Shown one piece after another: positions 14,601 through 23,817 of a stretch of DNA of 64,000 nucleotides. The notes beneath the pieces were generated by a model, which was not told the DNA's origin, did no database searches, and was given only the letters and a program-made list of their open reading frames with translations. This DNA comes from Amycolatopsis sp. MtRt-6 (GTDB lineage: Bacteria > Actinomycetota > Actinomycetes > Mycobacteriales > Pseudonocardiaceae): positions 51,844 through 115,843 of the forward strand of contig NZ_JADWPD010000036.1 in NCBI RefSeq assembly GCF_017308975.1, given 5' to 3'. Every line of letters begins with the position of its first letter. The stretch's first letter is position 1. Position numbers and translations under genes: made by a program.

Positions 14601-15929
14601 GTGACCACGACCAGCGCACCCCTGACCCGCACCGACCGCAAGCTGCTCGCCCTCGCCGCCGCGGCGGACCGGGGGCTCGCCGGCCCGCTGGCCGGGTTCG
14701 TCGACCTGGCCGCCGTCCGGGAAGCCGTCGAAGACCTGACCACGGCGTTCGCGCCGCTCGGGCGCGTCCAGCACACGGTCGCCGCCAAGGCGTGCGGTCT
14801 CGCGCCGCTGCTGCGGTTCCTCGGCGAACTCGGGATCGACGCCGAAGTCGCGAGCCCGGGCGAGACGGCGGTCGCCGAAGCCGCCGGCCTGCGCGGCCCG
14901 CGGCTCGTGCTCGACTCCCCCGCCAAGACGACCGCCGAGCTCGCCCACGCGCTGGCCGAGGGCACGGCGATCAACGCCGACAACTTCCAGGAACTCGCCC
15001 GGCTCGACGCGCTGACCGGCGCGACGCCGCCGCGGTCGGTGCTGGGCCTGCGGATCAACCCGCAGGTCGGCGCGGGGCGGATCGGCGACACGAGCACGGC
15101 CACCGCGGCGTCCAAGTTCGGCATTCCCTTGACGGACAACGGAAACCGCGCACTGTTGCGCGAGGCGTTCCGACGCCGGCCGTGGCTGACGCGGCTGCAC
15201 GTCCACGTCGGCTCGCAGGGCTGCCCGCCGGAGCTGATGGCCGACGGCGTCGCCGCGGTGCACGAACTCGCCGAGGAGATCAACGCCGAAGCCGGGTACC
15301 GGCAGGTGACCAGCCTCGACCTCGGTGGCGGGCTGCCGGTGGACTTCACCTCCGACGAGCCGGGCCCGACCTACGCCGGCTACGTCACGACACTGCTGAA
15401 CCGGGTCCCGGCGCTGGCCGGCGGGCAGTACACGTTCGTCACCGAGTTCGGCCGGTCCTTGCTCGCGAAGAGCGGCTTCCTCGTCAGCACGGTGGAATAC
15501 ACGAAGATCGCGGGTGGGCGGCACATCGCCGTGACGCACGCGGGCGGCCAGGTGGCGGCGCGCACGGTGCTCCAGCCGGCGCACTGGCCGCTGCGGGTCG
15601 GCGCGTTCGACGCGGCCGGCACGCCGAAGACCGGACCCGAAGTACCGCAGGACATCGCCGGTCCGCTGTGCTTCGCGGGCGATCTGCTCGCCCGGGAACG
15701 GCCGCTGCCGCTGCTCGAACCGGGTGACCTCGTCGTCGCCCACGACACCGGCGCGTACTACTTCGGCGCGCACTACGCCTACAACACGCTGCCGCGTCCG
15801 GCGGTGCACGGGTTCACCGTGTCGCCGAACGGTGACGTCGAGTTCACGCCGCTCCGCCGCGCGCAGACCCTCGCCGAGCTGGTCGCCGACGCGGGCGGCG
15901 AATTCCTCGGAGCGCTCCCGGAGGCGTGA
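14601..15929 (+). CDS. Type III (alanine-racemase fold) PLP decarboxylase, LysA/ODC-like
   Basis: The 442-residue protein is a fold-type III PLP enzyme: the cofactor Lys lies in HTVAAKACG (about residue 54), a Gly-rich phosphate loop in LDLGGGLPVDF (about 240), FVTEFGRSL follows, and the C-terminal active-site loop CFAGDLL then GAYYFGAHYAYNTL appears. These mark the diaminopimelate/ornithine decarboxylase group. It is shorter in signature matches than canonical LysA and stands away from lysine genes, so the amino-acid substrate is open. The GTG at 14601 avoids 20 unlikely residues. Regulation by the divergent LysR protein is likely. Confidence 0.83.
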   Translation: MTTTSAPLTRTDRKLLALAAAADRGLAGPLAGFVDLAAVREAVEDLTTAFAPLGRVQHTVAAKACGLAPLLRFLGELGIDAEVASPGETAVAEAAGLRGPRLVLDSPAKTTAELAHALAEGTAINADNFQELARLDALTGATPPRSVLGLRINPQVGAGRIGDTSTATAASKFGIPLTDNGNRALLREAFRRRPWLTRLHVHVGSQGCPPELMADGVAAVHELAEEINAEAGYRQVTSLDLGGGLPVDFTSDEPGPTYAGYVTTLLNRVPALAGGQYTFVTEFGRSLLAKSGFLVSTVEYTKIAGGRHIAVTHAGGQVAARTVLQPAHWPLRVGAFDAAGTPKTGPEVPQDIAGPLCFAGDLLARERPLPLLEPGDLVVAHDTGAYYFGAHYAYNTLPRPAVHGFTVSPNGDVEFTPLRRAQTLAELVADAGGEFLGALPEA

Positions 15930-15969
15930 CCACCGGCGTACGATCCGGGCACGCCGAGGGGAGACTGCC

Positions 15970-17463
15970 ATGGGGGCGGATCGGGAGCTGCCGCGGTTCG
16001 CCGCGCTGCCGGTGGGGATCGTCGTCGCGGTGCAGGCCGTCGTGCTGACGGCGTTGTCCGGCCGCTACGGCTTCCACCGCGACGAGTTGTACTTCGTCGC
16101 CGCGGGCCGCCGTCCGGATTGGGGATACGTCGACAATCTGCCGATCACGCCGTGGCTCGCCCGCGCGGCCACCGCGTTGTTCGGCGAAACACCGAGCGGC
16201 CTGCGGGTGGTCGCGACCCTGCTGGGCATGGCGACCGTCGTGGTCGTCACGCTGATCGCCCGCGAGTTCGGCGGCGGCCGCGGTGTCCAGCTGTGCACCG
16301 CGCTCGCGACGGCGCTGTCGTCCTACGTCCTGGTCGTGTCGCACATGCTGGCGACCAACTCCGCGGACGTGCTGGTGTGGTCGGCGCTCACGCTGTGCGG
16401 CCTGCGGCTGCTGCGCACCGGCGACGGCCGGTGGTGGCTGGCCGTCGGCGCCGTCGCCGGGCTCGGCCTCGCGAACAAGTGGCTCGTCCTGCTCCTGCTG
16501 TCCGGGCTCGGCATCGGGGTCGTCGTCGCCGGACCGCGCCGGGTCCTGCGGACCTGGTGGCTCGCGGCCGGCGTCGGGATCGCCGCCGTCCTGGCCGCGC
16601 CCGTGCTGCTCTGGCAGGCGTCGCACGGCTGGCCGATGCTCACCGTGGCCGGCGGGATCAGCGAGGACGACGGCGCCGGGAACCGGCTGCTGTTCGTGCC
16701 GATGCAGCTGGTCCTCCTCTCGCCGGTGCTGGTGCCGGTGTGGATTGCCGGGCTCGTGCGGCCGTGGCGCGAACCCGGCCTGCGGTGGGCCCGCCCGCTG
16801 ACGATCGCCTACCCGGTCGTCTGCGTCGAGCTCCTGATCGTCGGCGGGAAGCCGTACTACGCCGTGCCCCTGCTGCTGCCACTGGTGGCACTGGGCGCGG
16901 AACCGGTGCTGCGGTGGCTCGGCCGGGGCCGGACGCTCCGGCGGGCCCTCACCGGCGCGGCCGCCGCGGTGTGCGTGGTGGTGTCCGTCCTCATCGGACT
17001 CCCGGTGGTGCCGGCGACGGCGCTGAACGGCCCGCTGCTGGCGATGAACAAGGAGCCCGGCGAGCAGGTCGGCTGGCCGGACTTCGCCGGCAGCGTCGCG
17101 GGTGCCTGGCGGCGGATCCCGGACGCCGAGCGCGACACCGCGGTGATCCTCGCCGGCAACTACGGCGAGGCCGGGGCGCTCGAACGCTACGGGCCCGAGC
17201 ACGGGCTGCCGCAGCCGTACTCGCCGCACATGTCGTACGCGGACTGGGGGCCGCCCCCGGACCGGCTGGTCGGCCCGGTGCTGCTCATCGGGCGGATCGA
17301 GCACGGCTCGCCCGCGGCAGACCTGATCACCGGGTGCCGCGCGGTCGCGAAGCACCACAACGCCGCGGGCGTCGACAACGAAGAGGAAGGCGTCACGCTG
17401 TCGCTGTGCACGCTGACGCGGCCGTGGTCCGTGGCGTGGCCGCAGCTCCGGCAGTACTACTGA
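15970..17463 (+). CDS. GT39/ArnT-like polytopic glycosyltransferase
   Basis: The 497-residue product has about ten transmembrane helices and the N-terminal periplasmic loop FHRDELYFVAAGRRPDWGYVD that holds the acidic catalytic-type DE residues of the PMT/ArnT (GT-C) superfamily. These enzymes transfer sugars from polyprenyl-phosphate donors to lipids or proteins outside the membrane. GAGGGGAGAC lies upstream of the ATG. It follows the PLP decarboxylase gene by 40 bp in the same direction, so co-transcription is possible, but no link in function is evident. Donor and acceptor are unknown. Confidence 0.85.
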   Translation: MGADRELPRFAALPVGIVVAVQAVVLTALSGRYGFHRDELYFVAAGRRPDWGYVDNLPITPWLARAATALFGETPSGLRVVATLLGMATVVVVTLIAREFGGGRGVQLCTALATALSSYVLVVSHMLATNSADVLVWSALTLCGLRLLRTGDGRWWLAVGAVAGLGLANKWLVLLLLSGLGIGVVVAGPRRVLRTWWLAAGVGIAAVLAAPVLLWQASHGWPMLTVAGGISEDDGAGNRLLFVPMQLVLLSPVLVPVWIAGLVRPWREPGLRWARPLTIAYPVVCVELLIVGGKPYYAVPLLLPLVALGAEPVLRWLGRGRTLRRALTGAAAAVCVVVSVLIGLPVVPATALNGPLLAMNKEPGEQVGWPDFAGSVAGAWRRIPDAERDTAVILAGNYGEAGALERYGPEHGLPQPYSPHMSYADWGPPPDRLVGPVLLIGRIEHGSPAADLITGCRAVAKHHNAAGVDNEEEGVTLSLCTLTRPWSVAWPQLRQYY

Positions 17464-17510
17464 GCGGTTGGCGATTCCCTCGGCCCATGGTGGCGAACCT
17501 CCGCCGATCT

Positions 17511-19862
17511 TCAGCTCCAGGCGATCTTGAACACCCAGGTGTAGCGGCCGGCCTGCCGGGCCGCCGCCGGGACGTCGATCACCAGCGAGCCGTTCTCCAC
17601 CGTCCAGTGCAGGGTCCCGCGGTACCCGAGCAGCGTCACCCGGTCACCGCTGCGGATCGGCACCGGCGCGTCGACCACCAGGCGGCTGCCCGGCGCGGTC
17701 AGCGAATGCACGTAGAACGCCTCGTTCTGCTTGACCGTGAACCGCAGGTCGCCGAGCTGGGCCAGCCGCGACCAGTACGTCGTGTCGTAGATCGCCTCGC
17801 CGTTGACCTTCAGCCACGCGCCCGCGTCCCGCAGGTGCCGCTGCATGACGTCCGGGATCGTGCCGTCGAGGTCCGGGCCGATGTCGAGCAGGAAGTTGCC
17901 GTTCTTCGAGACGATGTCGACGAGCGTGCGGACGACCTCCTCCGCCGTCATGTAGCGGTCGTCGGGGGTCGCGCGGTTGTAGCCGTAGGAGAACGGGTCG
18001 AGGCCGCGGCTCGCCTCCCACTTCGCCACCACGGTGTTCGGGTAGGTCGTGTACTCCGGCGTCGTGAAGTCGTGGTCCGGGATGCCGCCGCGGTCGTTGT
18101 AGGTGACGTCCTTGGGGCGCTTGCGGTTCTTCGCGCGGTTGAAGTACTCGGTGAGCACGGTCCGGCTGTCGTTGACCCCGCCGATGTCGAACCACAGGAC
18201 GTCCGGGTCGAACTCCGAAATCAGTTCCAGGACCTGCGGCGCCTGGTAGTCGCGGACGAAGTCCTTCCCCGCGGTGTAGCCGGTGTAGGGCAGCGGCGCG
18301 CCGGTGTAGGGGTTGCGCGGCGCGTGGCCCATCCACGGGTTGTCCGGGTTGAACCACTCCGGCAGCGAGAAGTACAGGCCGTTGCGCAGCCGCGGGGTGT
18401 ACTTCCGGGACGCCGCGAACAGCTCGGCGACGATGTTCCGGCGCGGCCCGAGCTTGACCGAGTTGCGGTCGCTGACCTTCGTGTCCCACAACGCGAAGCC
18501 GTCGTGGTGCTTGGACGTCAGGACGTAGTACTCCGCGCCGGCGTCCGCGATCAGGTTCAGCCAGCCGCGCGGGTCGAACTTCGCCGCGGTGAAGAGCGGG
18601 ATGAAGTCGTCGTAGGCGAAGTTCTCGCCGTACTTCTGCCGGTGGTAGGCGTAGGTGGCGCCGTTCGGGTCCTGCTGGTTCTGCCAGTACCACTCGGCGT
18701 ACTGCTGCCCCACCGGCGCCCAGGCGGGCACGGCGTACACGCCCCAGTGGATGAAGATGCCGAACTTGGCGTCGGTGAACCAGTACGGCGCCCGGTGCGT
18801 CGACAACGAGGCGCCGGTCGGCCGGAAGTCCGGGATGCCGAGGGTGATCGGCACCTGCCGGGTCGCCAAGGTGCCACGGCCGGCGGTGACGCGGATCTGG
18901 CCGTTCGTGGTGGTGCCGGGCGGCACGGACGCGTTCGGGGCCAGGCCGAGCCGGACGGTCGCCTGCTCCCCCGGCGCCAGCGCGCGGACGGCCGCGGGCA
19001 CGGTCGTCCGGCCGCCGGGGACGTCGACGGTGACGCTCACCCGGTCGCCCGCGCCGAGCCACACGGTCCCGGCGTTGACGATGGTCGCTTCGGCGGCCTG
19101 CGGCCCGCCGTCGGCCAGCAGGTTGGCCGTCGACCGGCCGTCCAGGACCAGCGCCGAGCGGCCCACGGCCACCGGCTGGAGAGTGAGCGCGAAGACGTGC
19201 AGGCTGGCGACGTTCGGCGCCGGGTTCGCGGTCGTGGGCAGGGTCAGCGCGACGGCCTCGCGGGCCGGGTCGACCCAGACCTGGCCGGTGGCCACGGAAA
19301 CCGGGTTGTCGTCGACGACGCCGCCGGGGGCGTAGCGAAACGGCGAGACGAGCGCGCCGCTGCCGGTGTACCAGTCGGGGCCGGACAGGGACCCGGTGCT
19401 CGTGCTGCCGTCGGCGTAGTGCACGGTCGCCGGGCCGCCCGCCGCGCCGTAGCTGGCGGCGACCAGGAAGTAGGCGGCGAAGTAGCGGCCCTTCGGCAGG
19501 TCGATCCGCTGCCCGGTGGCGGCGATGTTGTTCTTCGCCCCGGCGGCCGCGGACCCGAGCTCGAACGGGACGCCGCCGGCGGTGACGGTCTGCCCGGCGG
19601 GCAGGTGCTCGGCCGGGAAGGTGTAGCCGGACCCGTCGAAGTCGCCGCCGGTGGCCGACGCGCTGTCGATGCCGTCGCATGAGAACCAGGGGTCGAGGGC
19701 GACCGGGACGGGTGGCGGGGGCGGCACGATCGGGGTACCGGGGCTGTCGGCCGCGGCGCCGACCGGCACGGCGGCGCCGGCGGGCGTCCGGCCGGCCGCG
19801 CTCAGCGCGACGGCGCCACCGAGCGCGATACCGAGGGCTTGACGGCGGGGGAAGGTGGGCAC
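17511..19862 (-). CDS. Secreted GH29 alpha-L-fucosidase
   Basis: The 783-residue protein begins with a probable Tat-type signal (PRRQALGIALGGAVALSAAG), has an N-terminal beta-rich region (about 50-340) and then the GH29 catalytic barrel, with WFTDAKFGIFIHWGVYAVPA near residue 360, SKHHDGFALWD and DPDVLWFDIGG containing Asp559, the probable nucleophile. A C-terminal beta domain closes it. GH29 enzymes release alpha-L-fucose from glycans by a retaining mechanism outside the cell. The N-terminal extension is longer than in minimal GH29 enzymes. A 15-bp palindrome at 19946-19960 upstream may be its operator; no regulator gene is adjacent. Confidence 0.92.
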   Translation of the reverse strand: MPTFPRRQALGIALGGAVALSAAGRTPAGAAVPVGAAADSPGTPIVPPPPPVPVALDPWFSCDGIDSASATGGDFDGSGYTFPAEHLPAGQTVTAGGVPFELGSAAAGAKNNIAATGQRIDLPKGRYFAAYFLVAASYGAAGGPATVHYADGSTSTGSLSGPDWYTGSGALVSPFRYAPGGVVDDNPVSVATGQVWVDPAREAVALTLPTTANPAPNVASLHVFALTLQPVAVGRSALVLDGRSTANLLADGGPQAAEATIVNAGTVWLGAGDRVSVTVDVPGGRTTVPAAVRALAPGEQATVRLGLAPNASVPPGTTTNGQIRVTAGRGTLATRQVPITLGIPDFRPTGASLSTHRAPYWFTDAKFGIFIHWGVYAVPAWAPVGQQYAEWYWQNQQDPNGATYAYHRQKYGENFAYDDFIPLFTAAKFDPRGWLNLIADAGAEYYVLTSKHHDGFALWDTKVSDRNSVKLGPRRNIVAELFAASRKYTPRLRNGLYFSLPEWFNPDNPWMGHAPRNPYTGAPLPYTGYTAGKDFVRDYQAPQVLELISEFDPDVLWFDIGGVNDSRTVLTEYFNRAKNRKRPKDVTYNDRGGIPDHDFTTPEYTTYPNTVVAKWEASRGLDPFSYGYNRATPDDRYMTAEEVVRTLVDIVSKNGNFLLDIGPDLDGTIPDVMQRHLRDAGAWLKVNGEAIYDTTYWSRLAQLGDLRFTVKQNEAFYVHSLTAPGSRLVVDAPVPIRSGDRVTLLGYRGTLHWTVENGSLVIDVPAAARQAGRYTWVFKIAWS

Positions 19863-19945
19863 GAAACCTCCAGGGATCGGATGACTGCGGCGGATTGGCG
19901 GCAGAGTTCATCCCCAAGAGGGCACAACTGTCGCCAGTGAAGCTG

Positions 19946-19960
19946 ATTCATCCGATGAAT
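19946..19960. promoter_or_regulatory. Palindromic operator candidate upstream of the fucosidase
   Basis: ATTCATC-C-GATGAAT is a perfect inverted repeat about 85 bp before the fucosidase start. A half-site GTTCATCC lies at about 19907-19914. A sugar-responsive repressor is possible. Confidence 0.5.
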
Positions 19961-20100
19961 GACCTTGCTCGGTGGCCCTCGCCGTGTCAAGGGGCCAACC
20001 GGACCGATCGAAGTGAACCGCGCTCGTGTTCGCCGCGTATCACTGGGTAACGAGCTGCAGCAACTCGCACCGAACCCAGCCGCACCGAAAGGCCAGACCG

Positions 20101-20367
20101 ATGTCCACCCACCCGAACGCGCTGAGCCGCCGCGCGATCGCCATGCTCAAGGCGGTCGCCGAAGGCCGTGCCGAGCTCCGCTGCAGCTGCGAACCCGATC
20201 TCCGCGTCGACGGGTTGTCGTGCTGCGACCAGAACACCGCCCACGACCTCGCCCACGCCGGGCTGATCAGAGCCACCCGGCTCGTCGCGCCCGGCCAGTG
20301 GGCGCCCGCCGAACTGACCGACGCCGGCCACCGCGCCCTGACCGGATTTCCCATCGCCGCAGCCTGA
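20101..20367 (+). CDS. Small Cys-rich putative winged-helix protein
   Basis: The 88-residue product has a helical start (LSRRAIAMLKAVAEGRAEL), a cluster of four Cys (CSC at about 33-35, CC at about 46-47) and a C-terminal wing-like region (WAPAELTDAGHRAL). The pattern resembles small actinobacterial proteins with a winged-helix fold and a possible metal site. The ATG at 20101 is chosen because the upstream codons add Trp/His-rich unlikely sequence. A strong terminator follows. The function is unknown. Confidence 0.65.
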   Translation: MSTHPNALSRRAIAMLKAVAEGRAELRCSCEPDLRVDGLSCCDQNTAHDLAHAGLIRATRLVAPGQWAPAELTDAGHRALTGFPIAAA

Positions 20368-20383
20368 GCCTCCCGCTCGACAG

Positions 20384-20426
20384 CCGTGAAGGCCACTTCC
20401 CGCCCCCCGGGAGGTGGCCTTCACGG
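20384..20426 (+). terminator. Strong hairpin terminator
   Basis: CCGTGAAGGCCAC (20384-20396) pairs perfectly with GTGGCCTTCACGG (20414-20426) over a G/C-rich loop. The arm shares GAAGGCCAC with the repeat at 4641. Confidence 0.8.
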
Positions 20427-20739
20427 CGTTCGGCCCGCGTCGGGCGAGAAACCCCCGAAACTGCGCTGAACCACTCCGCACCGGCGGCCGTGCTTTGGGT
20501 GAGGGCGTCTCGCACACGCCCTCCGGGGTTCACCACGACGCAACGATCCGGGCCAGCCTCCGCCCGATCGGGACCGGGTACCCCGGCGAGCGGCCGTCGC
20601 GGCAACGGCCACCTCGCGCGGGCCCGTCCGGCATCCCCAGAATCCCGGACGGGCCCGCCCCCAGCTGTCGCGGATCTTGTCCGGTGCCTCACCTGATCAG
20701 CGGTCGCCACCCCGTGGACCCACGCGCGACGGTGGGATC
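20427..20739. other. Intergenic gap with no supported gene
   Basis: This 313-bp stretch lies between the terminator and the SGNH hydrolase. Open frames here lack ribosome sites and show no recognisable protein. A GGGTACC at about 20577 lacks a matching -35 for SigB. I see no RNA gene. Confidence 0.5.
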
Positions 20740-21960
20740 ATGCGACGTTTCGTGGCCGTGAGCGCGGCCGTCCTGGCGGGCATCGGTCTTCTCACCACGC
20801 CCGGGAGCGCGAACCCGGAAAGCGCTCTCCCGGCACCCGCGCAGCACGCGGTCGGCGGCTGGGTCGGCACGTGGGCCGCCGCGCCCGCGTCCGCCGTCCC
20901 GAACACGCCGGACGGTTACCCGGGCTACTCGATCCGCAACGTCGTCCACACCAGCGCCGGCGGCGGCCGCGCCCGCGTCCACCTGTCGAACGCCTTCGGG
21001 GCTTCTCCCCTGAACTTCGGGCACGTCACCATCGCGGTCCAGGGCACCGGACCGGACGCCGTGCCGGGCACCCTGCGGTCCCTGACCTTCGGCGGCGCCC
21101 CGAGCGTCGTCGTGCCCGCCGGCGCCGAGGCCCTGAGCGATCCCGTGAACCTGCGGATCCCCGCCGGCACGAACCTGCTCGTGACGACGTACGTGCCTTC
21201 GAAGTCCGGGCCGGTGACCCACCACCCGGCCGCGGCGCAGACGTCGTACTTCACCCGCACCGGCGACTTCGCCGCCAGCGAGTCCGGCGCCCCCTACACC
21301 GAGCAGACGTCGGTGTGGCACTACGTCTCCGGCGTCGACGTCCAAGGCGGCGCGGAAGCCTCGATCGTGACACTCGGCGACTCGATCACCGACGGCGTCG
21401 GCTCGACCTCCGGCGCCAACCGCCGCTGGCCCGACTACCTCGCCGACCGGCTGCACGGCCGCTTCGGCGTGCTCAACGCCGGCATCAGCGCCAACCGGCT
21501 GCTGCTCGACGTGCCCGGTTCCGGCGCCGGCCAGAACGCGCTTTCCCGCTTCGACCGCGACGTGCTGAGCGTCGGCGGCGTGCGGACGATCATCGTGCTG
21601 GAAGGCATCAACGACATCCAGCAGACGCCGCACCAGACCGACCCGGCCGCGATCACGTCGGCGTACCGCCAGCTGGTGGCGCAGGCGCACGCGCGCGGCA
21701 TCCGGGTCCTCGGCGGCACGCTGACACCGTTCAAGGGCTGGCGGGTCTACGACGACACCCTCGAAGCGACCCGCCAGGCGGTGAACAGCTTCATCCGCAC
21801 CGGCGGGGTCTTCGACGGCGTCGTCGACTTCGACGCGGCGATCCGCGATCCGGCCGACCCGCTCCGGATGCTCCCGGCCTACGACTCCGGCGACCACCTC
21901 CACCCCGGCGACGCCGGCTACGAGCGGATGGCCGCCGCCGTCCGGCTCGACCGGCTGTGA
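20740..21960 (+). CDS. Secreted SGNH/GDSL hydrolase
   Basis: The 406-residue protein starts at ATG 20740 with a signal peptide (RRFVAVSAAVLAGIGLLTT, cleavage near SAN). It has an N-terminal beta region and then an SGNH hydrolase domain with the GDSITDG block (Ser215), the Asn block GINDIQ and the catalytic dyad in SGDHLHPGDAGY (Asp385, His388). Such enzymes are esterases or lipases acting on acylated polysaccharides or lipids outside the cell. Its stop lies inside the convergent MFS gene, a 43-bp overlap of coding ends. Confidence 0.92.
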   Translation: MRRFVAVSAAVLAGIGLLTTPGSANPESALPAPAQHAVGGWVGTWAAAPASAVPNTPDGYPGYSIRNVVHTSAGGGRARVHLSNAFGASPLNFGHVTIAVQGTGPDAVPGTLRSLTFGGAPSVVVPAGAEALSDPVNLRIPAGTNLLVTTYVPSKSGPVTHHPAAAQTSYFTRTGDFAASESGAPYTEQTSVWHYVSGVDVQGGAEASIVTLGDSITDGVGSTSGANRRWPDYLADRLHGRFGVLNAGISANRLLLDVPGSGAGQNALSRFDRDVLSVGGVRTIIVLEGINDIQQTPHQTDPAAITSAYRQLVAQAHARGIRVLGGTLTPFKGWRVYDDTLEATRQAVNSFIRTGGVFDGVVDFDAAIRDPADPLRMLPAYDSGDHLHPGDAGYERMAAAVRLDRL

Positions 21961-23225
21961 CCGCGGGGGATGAACAGGACCGCGACCAGGCTCAGCACCG
22001 CGACCGCCACCAGGTAGAGCGACACCGAAAGCGAAGTGCCGGTGGCGGTCTGCAACGCCGTCGCGATCAACGGCGCGAAGCCCCCGCCCAGCACCGCGCC
22101 CACGGCGTAGGAGAACGAAGCGCCGCTGTAGCGGTAGCGCGGCTCGAACAGTTCCGCGAACAACGCCGACTGCGGCCCGTAGGTGGCGCCGAGGCCGATG
22201 TTGAGCACGATCACCGCCACGAGCAGCCACGCCGTCGCCTTGGTGTCGACGAGCAGGAAGAACGGGATCGGCCAGAGGACCAGGAGCACCGATCCGGCCA
22301 GGTACACGGGTTTTCGCCCCACGTGGTCGGACCAGGCCGCCGCGCCGAGGATGCTCACCAGCCACGTCACGCTGCCCACGATCACGACGACCAGCAGCGT
22401 GGTGCGCGGGATCTTCAGCACCGACGTGCCGTAGGACAGCAGGTACGCCAGGAAGATGTAGCCGATCGCGGTGTTGGCGATGAAGCTGCCGGACGCCACC
22501 AGCAGCGCCCGCGGCCGCTCGCGCAGCACTTCGACCATCGGACGGCTGCTGCGCTCCTCCGCTTCCCGCAACCGCGTGAACACCGGGCTCTCCTCGATCC
22601 GCAGCCGGATCACCAGCCCGACGCCGACGAGCACGATGCTCGCCAGGAACGGCACCCGCCAGCCCCAGGAGGCGAACTGCGCCTCGGTCAGCGCGCGGCC
22701 GAGGACGAAGAACACCAGCTGCGCCAGGATCAATCCGGCCGGGACGCCGATCTGCGAGAACGCGCCGTACCGGCCGCGGCGGTCCTCGGGCGCGTGCTCG
22801 ACCGCCATCAGCGCCGCGCCGCCCCACTCGCCGCCCGCGCTCAGCCCCTGCAGCAACCGCAGGACCAGCAGCAGGATGGGCGCCCAGACCCCGATCGCGG
22901 AGTACGTCGGCAGCAGCCCGACGCCGACGGTCGCGAAGCCCATCAGCAGCAGCGACAGCACCAGCATCGCCTTGCGGCCGACGCGGTCGCCGAAGTGGCC
23001 CCAGAGGATGCCGCCGACCGGGCGCGCCAGGAACCCGACCCCGAGCGTCGCGAAGGCGGCGAGGGTCCCGGAGGCGGGCGACAGCGTCGTGAAGAACACC
23101 TTGTTGAACACCAGCGCCGTCGCCGTGCTGTAGATGAAGTAGTCGTACCACTCGATGGTGGTCCCCACCGCGCTCGCCACAGCAACCCGCCGCAAGGGCC
23201 GGGCCGCGACCGCGCGGCCGCTCAC
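21918..23225 (-). CDS. MFS transporter, metabolite:H+ symporter (MHS) type
   Basis: The 435-residue protein has twelve predicted helices and the MHS signatures: TTIEWYDYFIYSTATALVFN at the first helix, the FLARPVGGILWGHFGDRVGRK loop 2-3 motif and LQGLSAGGEWGGA. Family members (ShiA, ProP, KgtP) import organic acids or osmolytes with protons. The GTG start at 23225 overlaps the GNAT stop (GTGA), so the acetyltransferase and transporter form an operon. The C-terminal 14 codons overlap the end of the convergent SGNH gene. The substrate is unknown. Confidence 0.9.
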   Translation of the reverse strand: MSGRAVAARPLRRVAVASAVGTTIEWYDYFIYSTATALVFNKVFFTTLSPASGTLAAFATLGVGFLARPVGGILWGHFGDRVGRKAMLVLSLLLMGFATVGVGLLPTYSAIGVWAPILLLVLRLLQGLSAGGEWGGAALMAVEHAPEDRRGRYGAFSQIGVPAGLILAQLVFFVLGRALTEAQFASWGWRVPFLASIVLVGVGLVIRLRIEESPVFTRLREAEERSSRPMVEVLRERPRALLVASGSFIANTAIGYIFLAYLLSYGTSVLKIPRTTLLVVVIVGSVTWLVSILGAAAWSDHVGRKPVYLAGSVLLVLWPIPFFLLVDTKATAWLLVAVIVLNIGLGATYGPQSALFAELFEPRYRYSGASFSYAVGAVLGGGFAPLIATALQTATGTSLSVSLYLVAVAVLSLVAVLFIPRGHSRSSRTAAAIRS

Positions 23226-23764
23226 GAGCCGGCTAGTGCGGCTGCCGGGACCAGGTCGTCCACGAGCAGGTCCATCAGCAGCCCGTCGTGCCAGCTGCCG
23301 TCCGGACCGCGCTCGTAGGACCGCATCGTGCCGACCGGGCGGAAGCCCAGCGACCGGTAGAGCCGGATCGCCGCCTCGTTGCCGGCCGCGGGGTCGATCA
23401 CCAGCCGGTGGTGCCCGCGCACCGTGAACAGGTGCTCGGCCAGTGTGCGAATGGCGTCCGAGCCGAGGCCCCGCCCCTGGAAGTCCGGGTGCACGGCGAT
23501 GTCGATCCCGGCGTGGCGGTACTGCGGGTCGGCCTCCTCGAAGGCGAGTTCGATGCCGACGACGGTGTCGTCGTGCTCGATGGCGTAGGTCGTGGTGCCT
23601 TCGTCGGGGTCCAGCAGATAGGACACCTGGGCGGCCACCGGCTCCTCGGCGTCGGCCCACCAGCGGGCGACTTCGGGGTGCGACAGGATCTCCTCGAACC
23701 GGGCGGCGTCCGGGGCGGCGGCAGGCCGCAGCCGGACACGGCTTCCGGTGATCAGGCCGGTCAT
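23222..23764 (-). CDS. GNAT N-acetyltransferase, AAC(6')-like
   Basis: The 180-residue protein shows GNAT motif A with the acetyl-CoA loop (VHPDFQGRGLGSDAIRTL, about 92-109) and motif B (NEAAIRLYRSLGFRPVGTMR). The N-terminal VARWWADAEEPV and the AGIDIAVHP segment resemble the AAC(6')/RimJ-like branch, some of whose members acetylate aminoglycosides; similarity at this level does not prove resistance. It is coupled by overlap to the downstream MFS gene. Confidence 0.87.
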   Translation of the reverse strand: MTGLITGSRVRLRPAAAPDAARFEEILSHPEVARWWADAEEPVAAQVSYLLDPDEGTTTYAIEHDDTVVGIELAFEEADPQYRHAGIDIAVHPDFQGRGLGSDAIRTLAEHLFTVRGHHRLVIDPAAGNEAAIRLYRSLGFRPVGTMRSYERGPDGSWHDGLLMDLLVDDLVPAAALAGS

Positions 23765-23817
23765 CGGCCCAGTGTCGCCCGCCCGGACGCCCGCTGTCGA
23801 GACCCCGAAAGGACTGC

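Noticed and set aside
20574..20580. SigB promoter upstream of the SGNH hydrolase
   Set aside because: GGGTACC is present but no GNNT lies 15-17 bp upstream.
23222..23764. Aminoglycoside resistance gene
   Set aside because: Only general GNAT and AAC(6')-branch features are seen; many such chromosomal proteins do not act on aminoglycosides.
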